Below, piece by piece: positions 9,148 to 15,632 of a stretch of 64,000 nucleotides of DNA. Every line of letters begins with the position of its first letter. Position 1 is the stretch's first letter. This stretch comes from Rhizobiales bacterium GAS188. Its GTDB lineage: Bacteria; Pseudomonadota; Alphaproteobacteria; Rhizobiales; Beijerinckiaceae. The stretch lies in assembly GCA_900104855.1 (NCBI GenBank), contig FNSS01000001.1:7697001-7761000 (forward strand). Direction: 5' to 3'. Both the position numbers and the translations under genes were made by a program. Under the pieces are notes generated by a model. That model searched no databases. It saw only the letters and a program-made list of their open reading frames with translations, and was not told the origin of the DNA.

Positions 9148-10869
9148 ATGATCGAAGAGCGCGACCTTCGGATCCGCATGCGGGACGGAGTTCATCTCGC
9201 GATCGACGTCTACAGGCCTGACGGACCCGGACCGTTTCCGGTGCTGTACGCGGCAGCCTTGCACAACAAGGACATGCAGGGCCCCGACCTCGCGGACGTA
9301 TTGCCGGCACAGCCTGCCAACGCCCCGCTCTGGTTCGGTCCAATCGAAGCGGGCGACACGCGGCGCCTGATCGCCAATGGCTATGTCCATGTGATCGCGC
9401 AGCCGCGGGGTTCGGCCAAATCCGAAGGCCATTACGGCAGCGAAGACACAGACCATTACGACGTGATCGATTGGATCAGCGGTCAATCCTGGTGTGATGG
9501 CAACGTCGGCATGATCGGCATCTCAGGCTATGCCGGTGAACAGTGGCGCGCCGCCGCGCAAGGGCACCCAGCCCTCAAGGCGATCTTCCCCTATGACGCC
9601 TGCAGCGCCTACGGAGGCATGTTCGGGTTCCGTGACTTCTACCCCGGCGGCGTCCTGCACACCTTCCCCTATCTGTTGGACGTGTTCAGTACGGTGCACG
9701 AGCACCGCGACGTCCCGGGAGACCTCCCGCCGGAACAGGAAGAGTTGTTCGCGGCCGCTATGGCTAATCCCGATTTCAAGATGTACGCCAACCTGTACAA
9801 CATTCTAACTCAGAAAGGAAAACGTACTTTCATCATGTACCATTCCATGGTGGCCCCGTGGGAACCGGATGGAACCCTCGAGGCCGCAGAAAAAACCTTC
9901 AAGAAGATCAAGATTCCATTCTATACCGGGTCGGGCGCCTATGCTTATACTTACAAATTGCACTGGCTCGGCGCGCAGCATTATTTTCAGAGCGTGAAAG
10001 CTCCGCGCAAACTCATCTTCACGGGTCCTGCGCATTTGGAGCGGCCATTCCACGAATATCATGACGAAATCATCCGCTGGTACGACCACTGGCTGAAAGG
10101 CGTCAACAACGGAATCATGGATGAGCCGCCGGTGCGCTACTGGCTGATGGGCGCCAATGAGTGGCGGACCGGCACCGACTGGCCGTTGCCTGAGACGCAG
10201 TGGCTCAAGCTGCATCTCAGCAACTGGGAGCGGCTGACATCGAACCCGCCTCGTCCAACCGACGAAACCGGGCAGGCCGACCGCGAACCGGACGTCTTCA
10301 CGCAGATGCCGCTGAAGAAGACCATGAAGATCGAGCGGCTCCGCTACATGACGGACCCCTTCGCCGAGGACCTCACCGTCGTGGGCCCAATCAGTCTGAC
10401 CTTGTATGCGGCGATCGACAAGGCGGACACCAACTGGATCGTAATCCTCAAGGACGTCGGACCCGACGTGTCGGTGGTCACTGCCCGTCAGGGCGAAAGG
10501 ACGGTGCCCGCAAACCTGCCGGAACGTGAGCTCACCCGCGGATGGTTGAAGGCTTCATACCGAGCGGTCGACCCGGCGCGCTCCAAGCCTGGCGAGCCTT
10601 TCCACAAGCTCACTCGCGGCTCCATCACTCCCGTCCAGCCTGGCGAGATTGTCGAATATCAAATCCAAATCCTGGCAACCGCCAATCAGTTCAAGGCCGG
10701 CCATCGGCTTTGTCTCGAAATCACCTCAATGGATGTGCCTTCCGGCACCGGCGCCATGACAGATGTCGAATACATCCCTTACCATGTCGGCCGGAGCGAG
10801 ACCGTGACGCACAGCATCTATCATGACGCAGAGCATCCCTCGCATCTCCTGCTCCCGGTGATCCGCTGA
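9148..10869 (+). CDS. CocE/NonD family alpha/beta hydrolase
   Basis: The protein (573 residues) resembles cocaine esterase and X-Pro dipeptidyl peptidase S15 hydrolases. It begins with IRMRDGVHLAIDVYRPDGPGPFPVL in two blocks, carries the nucleophile in GMIGISGYAG (Ser126), and has a C-terminal jelly-roll domain (DLTVVGPISLTLYAAID onward). Family members cleave esters or amides of small acyl groups. The usual GxSYxG elbow is GISGYAG here. The start at 9148 has AGGGAG 8 bases upstream, better than the GTG at 9139. No signal peptide is seen, so it is probably cytoplasmic. It lies 114 bases after the AraC gene and 60 bases before the crotonase, suggesting that it frees an acid for the CoA ligase. 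Confidence 0.85.
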   Translation: MIEERDLRIRMRDGVHLAIDVYRPDGPGPFPVLYAAALHNKDMQGPDLADVLPAQPANAPLWFGPIEAGDTRRLIANGYVHVIAQPRGSAKSEGHYGSEDTDHYDVIDWISGQSWCDGNVGMIGISGYAGEQWRAAAQGHPALKAIFPYDACSAYGGMFGFRDFYPGGVLHTFPYLLDVFSTVHEHRDVPGDLPPEQEELFAAAMANPDFKMYANLYNILTQKGKRTFIMYHSMVAPWEPDGTLEAAEKTFKKIKIPFYTGSGAYAYTYKLHWLGAQHYFQSVKAPRKLIFTGPAHLERPFHEYHDEIIRWYDHWLKGVNNGIMDEPPVRYWLMGANEWRTGTDWPLPETQWLKLHLSNWERLTSNPPRPTDETGQADREPDVFTQMPLKKTMKIERLRYMTDPFAEDLTVVGPISLTLYAAIDKADTNWIVILKDVGPDVSVVTARQGERTVPANLPERELTRGWLKASYRAVDPARSKPGEPFHKLTRGSITPVQPGEIVEYQIQILATANQFKAGHRLCLEITSMDVPSGTGAMTDVEYIPYHVGRSETVTHSIYHDAEHPSHLLLPVIR

Positions 10870-10929
10870 TCTGGGCGCGCCTTGGGACATGCAGACTCCG
10901 CTCAACGGCCCTCCAAAGGAATCTCCACC

Positions 10930-11718
10930 ATGCGAACCATTCGATTCGAGCGCCAAGACACCGTCGGACGCATCGTTCTCGCCAATCCTCCCTACAACCG
11001 CCTCGACCTCCAATTCTCGGAAAGTCTTCGGCAGGCGGTTCATGACGCCAGCCAAAGCGACATCCGCGTTCTGGTGGTCCAGGCGGACGGACCTCACTTC
11101 AGCTTCGGGGGCGAGGTGCGGGAATGGCCTGGAAAGGACGTGAATTGGTTCCACACCTTTGTGGCTGAAGTCAATCTGTCCTACCGCGCGATCGAGGCTC
11201 TGAGGGTGCCGACCATCGCCGCGGTCCAGGGGGTCGCCTTCGGCGGTGGTCTCGAGCTTGCTCTCGCTTGCGACTTCATCGTCGCGGCCGAGGACGCGGT
11301 CTTCCGTTGCGTCGAGGTGACGACGGGGATGCTGCCGATCGCAGGTGCGCTGCAGCGCCTCGCCGAACGCGTCGGCCGAGGGCGGGCGTCGCGCTTCGCC
11401 ATGCTGGGCGAGCCGATCTCCGGCTCTCTGGCAGGCGAGCTCGGGATCGCCACACATGTCGTCCCGGAGGCGGAACTCGCACAGGCAACCGAGGCGCTGG
11501 CCCGGAAGCTGGCACTAGGACCGACGAAGTCCTATGCCGCGACGCGAAAGCTCCTCAAGGTTTGGTCGGCTGGCGGCGTGCCGGCCGCCGATGCCACCCT
11601 ACTCGATATCACCATGGACCTTTTCGACACGGAGGACTGCACCCGCGGGTTCTTGAATACCGCGAAGGCGTTCGATCTCGACATTGAGCCGCCGGAGATG
11701 CTCTTCAACGGCCGTTGA
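10930..11718 (+). CDS. Enoyl-CoA hydratase/isomerase (crotonase family)
   Basis: This 262-residue crotonase-fold protein has an oxyanion-hole segment (HFSFGGEVREW) and both catalytic glutamates of hydratases, in GVAFGGGLELALACDF and in FRCVEVTTGMLP. The C-terminal helix ends DIEPPEMLFNGR. It hydrates or isomerises an unsaturated acyl-CoA. The start at 10930 has AAAGGA upstream, and an earlier possible start adds unrelated residues. It is the last gene of the plus-strand catabolic set and the last intact gene before the mobile-element zone. Confidence 0.85.
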   Translation: MRTIRFERQDTVGRIVLANPPYNRLDLQFSESLRQAVHDASQSDIRVLVVQADGPHFSFGGEVREWPGKDVNWFHTFVAEVNLSYRAIEALRVPTIAAVQGVAFGGGLELALACDFIVAAEDAVFRCVEVTTGMLPIAGALQRLAERVGRGRASRFAMLGEPISGSLAGELGIATHVVPEAELAQATEALARKLALGPTKSYAATRKLLKVWSAGGVPAADATLLDITMDLFDTEDCTRGFLNTAKAFDLDIEPPEMLFNGR

Positions 11719-11799
11719 AGAGCAATCCTTGGGGGACACCCTCGCAGAGTGATCGCGAACGCAATCGCCGCGCTCCAATCCGCTCTCGAACGACAACCG

Positions 11800-11919
11800 G
11801 TCGTGAACCGCGTCGTGCCGGAGCTCATCCGTAACGGCCGGGTGCCGGCGCCAGGCATCGGCATCGTCGCGGCGAACGAAATCGTCGCCACCAACTTGGC
11901 GTCGAGGGGGTGATCGTGT
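11800..11919 (+). pseudogene. HtrA/DegP-like serine protease fragment, frameshifted
   Basis: From the GTG at 11803 the frame reads VNRVVPELIRNGRVPAPGIG then IVAANEIVAT, which matches the stretch between the protease and PDZ domains of HtrA-type peptidases. One base is missing near 11896: restoring a G turns TNLASRG-stop into TNLGVEGVIV, the expected PDZ start. The match ends at about 11919, where the IS6 transposase match begins. Only ~40 codons survive, with no catalytic residues. Confidence 0.6.
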
Positions 11920-12217
11920 CAGGCGCTGGGCGCTGAAGTTCGGACCGCTCTTTGCTCGTGAGCTTCGCCGCCGTCGCTCCCGCCCGACCTCGCAATGGCA
12001 TCCGGACGAGAGGGCCGTGATGATCAGCGGCAAGCGGTTCTGGCTGTGGCGAGCGGTGGATACCAAGGGAGAGGTTCTCGACCTGCTCCTGCAACGGCGA
12101 CGCAACAAGGCTGCAGCCATTAATCTGATGCGTAAACTGCTGAAGAAACAAGGCTTCGCACCAGAGTTGCTGGTTACCGACGAGCTGGGATCGTACGGAG
12201 CTGGGAAGTCTGAGCTC
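11918..12217 (+). pseudogene. IS6-family transposase fragment
   Basis: The plus-strand frame reads VRRWALKFGPLFARELRRRR, then WHPDERAVMISGKRFWLWRAVD and GSYGAGKSEL. This is the central DDE core of an IS6/IS240-type transposase. The first catalytic Asp (WHPDE) and the second (LVTDELGSYG) remain. The N-terminal ~60 residues, the final Glu region and both terminal repeats are absent. The left edge abuts the HtrA fragment and the right edge dissolves before the tRNA-Arg remnant. Confidence 0.8.
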
Positions 12218-12276
12218 ACACCAAACACCGTTCATGGGGCCAGCACGGCGCGTATGTCCCAAGTACTTGAAATTAT

Positions 12277-12338
12277 TGGCGCGCCCGAAAGGCTTCGAAC
12301 CTCTGACCCTCAGATTCGTAGTTTGGAGTTGATCTATG
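12277..12338 (-). pseudogene. 3' fragment of tRNA-Arg(ACG), probable attachment-site scar
   Basis: Read on the minus strand, this stretch ends in CTACGAATCTGAGGGTCAGA, GGTTCGAAGCC and TTTCGGGCGCGCCA. That is the anticodon loop (ACG), variable loop, T arm and acceptor 3' strand with CCA of tRNA-Arg(ACG). The 5' acceptor strand and most of the D arm are missing and the anticodon stem has mismatches, so it is not a working tRNA. A retained 3' tRNA end is what integration of a tyrosine-recombinase element into a tRNA leaves at its far boundary. Confidence 0.7.
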
Positions 12339-12804
12339 CCGCAGCCTGGAACAGCAATTTCAAATGGCCGCGGGTCCCGGTGACTGCTTCAAATTGTGAA
12401 ATCAAGTCTCGCACGAGGGTCGACTGCAAGTTCAGATGGTTGCGCCCTCCCGCACCCACCCCAACTTGCGACGGGCGCAAGTTCTGATCAGTGCGGGTCC
12501 CCGATTTGAACTTGCGACCGGCGATGGGCGAGGCCGACAACTGCCGACAAGTGTGCATTGCGTTCAGAGCGTTGGATTCTGGCCTGCCCACTTCGGAGAC
12601 GGGCAAATCCTCCGTCAGACCAGATGCGAGGTCGTAGCCAAATTCGGCGCCCCGCATCTGCGACACAGCCCGGAGGCACGCTGCCCTGTCCTTTCCTACG
12701 ATTTCTGTTGCTTACAGGACGCTTACAATGCCAGCAACAAACGCGCTTGTAAGCAGCATACAGCCGTACTCGCGGCTGTTTGCTAATGATTCTATTGAGA
12801 AAAT
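12339..12804. other. Gene-free spacer between two tRNA fragments
   Basis: I see no supported gene here. Frames on both strands have no ribosome binding site, family match or consistent codon use. The region between the two tRNA scars may be a residue of an integrated element or repeated rearrangement. A small imperfect repeat (CAACTTGCGAC then GAACTTGCGAC around 12460-12520) is visible but not interpretable. Confidence 0.4.
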
Positions 12805-12857
12805 TGGAGCGGGCGATGGGATTCGAACCCACGACCCCAACCTTGGCAAGGTTGTTA
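12805..12857 (-). pseudogene. 3' fragment of tRNA-Gly(GCC), probable attachment-site scar
   Basis: The minus strand reads AACCTTGCCAAGGTTGGGG, TCGTGGGTTCGAATCC and CATCGCCCGCTCCA. These are the anticodon arm with GCC, the T arm and the acceptor 3' strand with CCA of tRNA-Gly. Upstream of the anticodon stem the match stops, so the 5' acceptor strand and D arm are replaced by unrelated sequence. It has the same orientation as the tRNA-Arg remnant 530 bases away. Like that remnant it is best read as an att-site half left by integration. Confidence 0.75.
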
Positions 12858-12970
12858 TCCGGCAGGAGATTTGACCCCTTATTGGGTCGACGCCGCTCGT
12901 CGCACCTTCGGCCCCTCCCCTCAAGCCTCTCTCGACTTGCAGGCCGATTCGACGTTTCGTTGACTCCTCT

Positions 12971-12996
12971 ATTGGCCTCGGCAGACGAGGCCAAAA
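12971..12996. terminator. 9-bp hairpin
   Basis: TTGGCCTCG (12972-12980) pairs perfectly with CGAGGCCAA (12986-12994) around a 5-base loop, flanked by A/T bases. It could act as a terminator or be a palindromic scar. It sits between the tRNA-Gly remnant and the first copy of the long repeat. Confidence 0.35.
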
Positions 12997-13030
12997 GCCA
13001 TTCAGGACAGCTTGATGAGAATCCGTGAAA

Positions 13031-13457
13031 GTCGAACCGATGCCTCTGACCTCCTGCAAATCCGAATTCCACGCCAGCGCCGCTCCACTTGCGACCGGGC
13101 CGCTGCGTCTATTTGCATTTGGGCGGCGACCGATAACGTGGGATCAAGCCGCCTCGCGCTCAGCAGCGCGATAGCGGCCATAAGCAACCTTGATCAGTAA
13201 GCCCACGTCGCACATGCGCGCCAGGTAGAAGCGAGGAACACCGATGTCGTTGAAGTCACGCGTGCGGACGGTGCCCAACTGGCGAGCCAAGGCGATCGCA
13301 CACTCTCTGAGCGACGGCTTTGGCTCGCCAGCCAAGCGTCGCGCCTCCGCCCGGTCCCGGTCGCGCTTGCGCATCTTGGCGGGGTTTGGCGTAGCGGGGA
13401 GTAGGGAAATCGAAAGCTCGTAGTTCGCATTTTCGTCCGTCCCGGGGAGCCATGCCT
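13031..13457. repeat. Long direct repeat, copy A (~425 bp)
   Basis: This segment recurs in the same orientation at 28550-28971. The similarity begins near GTCGAAC, is roughly 90 percent or better by eye through the central coding part, and ends near CCGGGGAGCCAYGCCT. The copies differ by point changes and by a 6-base in-frame insertion (CGGGAC) in the antitoxin-like gene of this copy. The pair brackets about 15 kb of metabolic genes. Confidence 0.85.
13144..13374 (-). CDS. AbiEi-like winged-helix antitoxin domain protein, orphan, copy A
   Basis: The 76-residue protein resembles the N-terminal DNA-binding domain of type IV AbiEi-family antitoxins. It reads SLRECAIALARQLGTVRTRDF, then GVPRFYLARMCDVGLLIKVAYGRYR, the short winged helix that lets AbiEi repress its own promoter. 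It ends where the second AbiEi domain should begin, and no AbiEii nucleotidyltransferase toxin adjoins it. A near-identical copy is at 28664-28888 within the same repeat. The ribosome binding site is weak. It may be a free-standing regulator or a remnant; conservation of the frame in both copies favours coding. Confidence 0.6.
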   Translation of the reverse strand: MRKRDRDRAEARRLAGEPKPSLRECAIALARQLGTVRTRDFNDIGVPRFYLARMCDVGLLIKVAYGRYRAAEREAA

Positions 13458-13793
13458 ACGCCAGGGCACGAAATCACCCGCCGTCACCTCCCAAAGCCCT
13501 CCAGAGTACGATCCCCCACTTCCCTCTAGCTCCGACTGATCGCGCTCCTTCGTGGCTTCGGCGTTCGCAGCGCGGAATCGGTGTTCGCATCCACAAGGTG
13601 GTGAAGGACGACAAGGTGGCCGCCGTCGGAGCAGCGCGGAGAGCCGCTTCGCGCCCAAGGACTAAACCGCTGTCGCGGTAGACGTCCCGGCGAGAGCGTG
13701 CGCGAGGCGTATTGGATGTCTGCATAACAGGATGGCTCGTCCTGTCTCAAGATCATGGGGTTTTTAAACCTCGTGTGAGACAGGAGCTTCGCC
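13458..13793. other. Spacer before the recombinase, with inverted repeat
   Basis: No recognisable gene is present. A short plus-strand frame (VRIHKVVKDDKVAAVGAARR, ending near 13680) could be the tail of a lost gene but has no family match I can name. TCCTGTCTCA (13740-13749) and TGAGACAGGA (13776-13785) form a perfect 10-bp inverted repeat with a 26-base loop immediately upstream of the recombinase. It is a candidate operator or element end. Confidence 0.45.
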
Positions 13794-14453
13794 ATGACCG
13801 ACAAGGCAATCAGCCCATTGCGCCAGCGCATGATCGAAGACATGACGGCGCGTCATTTCGCGGAGAAGGTCCAGAAGGACTACATCCGTCACGTCAAAAA
13901 CTTCGCAGCTTTCCTCGGCCGCTCGCCCGATGCCGCCACCAGCGAGGATCTTCGTCTGTTTCAATTGCACATGACGAAGACCCATGTGAGCCCGGGAAGC
14001 ATCAATGCCGCGATCGTCGCGCTCCGGTTCTTATTCAAGGTGACGCTCGAACGGGACGACCTGGTCCGGCGTCTGCCGTTGGTGCGCGAACCGCGCAGGG
14101 CCCCGATCGTGTTGAGCCCCGAGGAAGTGGCGCGACTTCTGGAGGCCGCCCCCGGCGTCAAATACAAGGCGGCGCTCAGCGTGGCTTACGGGGCCGGCTT
14201 GCGCGTCTCCGAGGTCGTCGCGTTGAAGGTGTCCGATATCGACAGCAAGCGCATGACGCTCCGGGTTGAGCAAGGCAAGGGCGACAAGGATCGCTATGTC
14301 ATGCTCTCGCCGCAACTGCTTGAGTTACTGCGCGACTGGTGGCATGTGGCGCGGCGTCCTTGGGAGGCTTTCAGAAGCCGGCCCCTCAGCCTTCAATACA
14401 CCGTCGCGCAAGGGCCGGCTTCTGAAACCCTTCACCATTGCAGTCGGTCCTAG
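13794..14453 (+). pseudogene. Tyrosine recombinase/integrase, C-terminally truncated
   Basis: The frame begins MTDKAISPLRQRMIEDMTAR and holds the N-terminal SAM-like core-binding domain (KVQKDYIRHVKNFAAFLGR). The catalytic domain then starts, with the first catalytic Arg in YGAGLRVSEVVALKVSDID and the Lys-bearing KGDKDRYVMLS. After RDWWHVARRP near 14362 the family match ends, so the HxxR, second His/Trp and nucleophilic Tyr are lost and the protein cannot recombine DNA. Intact relatives are about 300 residues and often travel with IS91-type or other integrative elements. The break coincides with a 16-bp inverted repeat. Confidence 0.85.
14369..14427. repeat. Perfect 16-bp inverted repeat at the recombinase break
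   Basis: TTTCAGAAGCCGGCCC (14369-14384) and GGGCCGGCTTCTGAAA (14412-14427) are exact reverse complements separated by 27 bases. The left arm starts where the recombinase similarity stops. Two facing terminal repeats with almost nothing between them suggest the collapsed ends of an insertion sequence, but no direct target repeat is evident. Confidence 0.6.
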
Positions 14454-14455
14454 CC

Positions 14456-14490
14456 AATGGCGCGGTCCTCAAAAGCGGACGCCATTTTTT
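14456..14490 (+). terminator. Rho-independent terminator-like hairpin
   Basis: AATGGC (14456-14461) pairs with GCCATT (14481-14486) and the inner GTCC with GGAC, followed by six T bases. The orientation would end plus-strand transcription coming through the truncated recombinase, ahead of the convergent ornithine-cyclodeaminase gene. Confidence 0.6.
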
Positions 14491-14590
14491 GGCCGGAACC
14501 TTCAATGTCCGTGGGCGGAAGGCAATCATGTAGGCGACCCTCATCGCCGAGGCCACATTGCTCGAGCTGAGAGCGAGAAGGCCTGCGGAT

Positions 14591-15532
14591 TCATCTTGAG
14601 CCAGCGTCAATGCGCTCGAAGATGGTTTCGGCCGTCATCAAATCCAAATGTCCGCCACCGGCGTTTTTGAAGAAAGTGATGTCCTTCGGCGAACGGCGAC
14701 CATCGACGGTGCCGCCAACGAGATCATAGAGGTCGCCGAGCACGTCCGTCTCGCGGATGGCGCCACCGGCAATCGGCTGTAAGATGTCGCCCACTCCGTG
14801 GAACGCCGATTCTCGACGGTCGACAAAGATCAAGCTGCGGCGGGCGGCCTCGTCATCGGCCTCACGCGTTTCGGGTGTGTAGCCGCCAACCAAATCGAGG
14901 TGGACACCAGGCCTTAGATTGGCGCCTTTGACGAGCGGTTCGTGCGATCGCGTGCACGTCGTGATCAGATCAGCCACTCGCGTCGCCTGTTCAAGATCGG
15001 ACGTCGCTTCGGCGGCGATACCTTCGTCCTTCAAAGCCGCAGCGGTCTCGGCTGCTCGCTCGCCACTGCGGTTCCAAATAAGCACACGCCGCAAAGAGGG
15101 TCTGACGGCGCAATGAGCCCGCACCAGCCATCGCGAGAGCTCGCCGGCGCCAACGACAAGCATGGTCTCCGGGTTCGGCGGCGCCAGAAGCTTGGCACCG
15201 AGCGCAGAGTCGGCGGCGGTTCGCCAGTAAGTGAGTTCAGTGCCGTCGATCACTGCGAGCGGCCTTCCGTTTCCGCCGTCGAAGAGAACACAAACCGCCT
15301 GCACCGCGGGCAGATTTCCGTCCGCCAGATTCGAGGGAAAGCTCGTGACCAATTTGCTCGCCATGAATCTTCCGCGATCAACGGCGTGACGGACCAGGTA
15401 TTGCTCCCGCTCGCTGCCGAGAAGGCCGTCCTGGACCTCCATTTTCGGCCGCTGATGAGCGGACTCCATGGCGCGCAGGAGTATCGGGAATGTCAGCACT
15501 CTTCTGATTTCCGCAGCATCGACCACACGCAT
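14591..15532 (-). CDS. Ornithine cyclodeaminase / mu-crystallin family protein
   Basis: The 313-residue protein has the NAD-binding motif MLVVGAGELSRWLVRAH and the Asp-containing segment HLDLVGGYTPETREAD expected for the OCD family. Ornithine cyclodeaminase turns ornithine directly into proline and ammonia. Other family members are pyrroline- or piperideine-2-carboxylate (ketimine) reductases, which cannot be excluded. It lies 100 bases downstream of putA on the same strand and would feed that enzyme with proline. It is the last gene of the long minus-strand nitrogen-catabolism run. Confidence 0.85.
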   Translation of the reverse strand: MRVVDAAEIRRVLTFPILLRAMESAHQRPKMEVQDGLLGSEREQYLVRHAVDRGRFMASKLVTSFPSNLADGNLPAVQAVCVLFDGGNGRPLAVIDGTELTYWRTAADSALGAKLLAPPNPETMLVVGAGELSRWLVRAHCAVRPSLRRVLIWNRSGERAAETAAALKDEGIAAEATSDLEQATRVADLITTCTRSHEPLVKGANLRPGVHLDLVGGYTPETREADDEAARRSLIFVDRRESAFHGVGDILQPIAGGAIRETDVLGDLYDLVGGTVDGRRSPKDITFFKNAGGGHLDLMTAETIFERIDAGSR

Positions 15533-15632
15533 CGTCGCTTCCCTTCGCTACGCCAACATGCTCAGCGACTTTGATCAAACCTCGACCGCCGGGGCGTCTG
15601 GCGGCAGGTCAAACTTGGCCGCTCTTATGAAG

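Noticed and set aside
12017-12487. A 156-codon plus-strand open frame
   Set aside because: It is a chimera: IS6 transposase core, then antisense tRNA-Arg sequence (reads ERLRTSDPQIRS), then random codons. It is described as separate fragments.
12488-13072. A 194-codon minus-strand open frame
   Set aside because: The part reading KVGVVGSNPIARS is the translated tRNA-Gly fragment, and the rest has no family match or ribosome binding site.
13144-13374. Complete type IV AbiE toxin-antitoxin system
   Set aside because: Only the winged-helix part of the antitoxin is present and no AbiEii nucleotidyltransferase lies beside either copy.
14386-14610. Small minus-strand frame between the inverted repeat and the OCD gene
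   Set aside because: It spans one inverted-repeat arm and the terminator hairpin and has no ribosome binding site.
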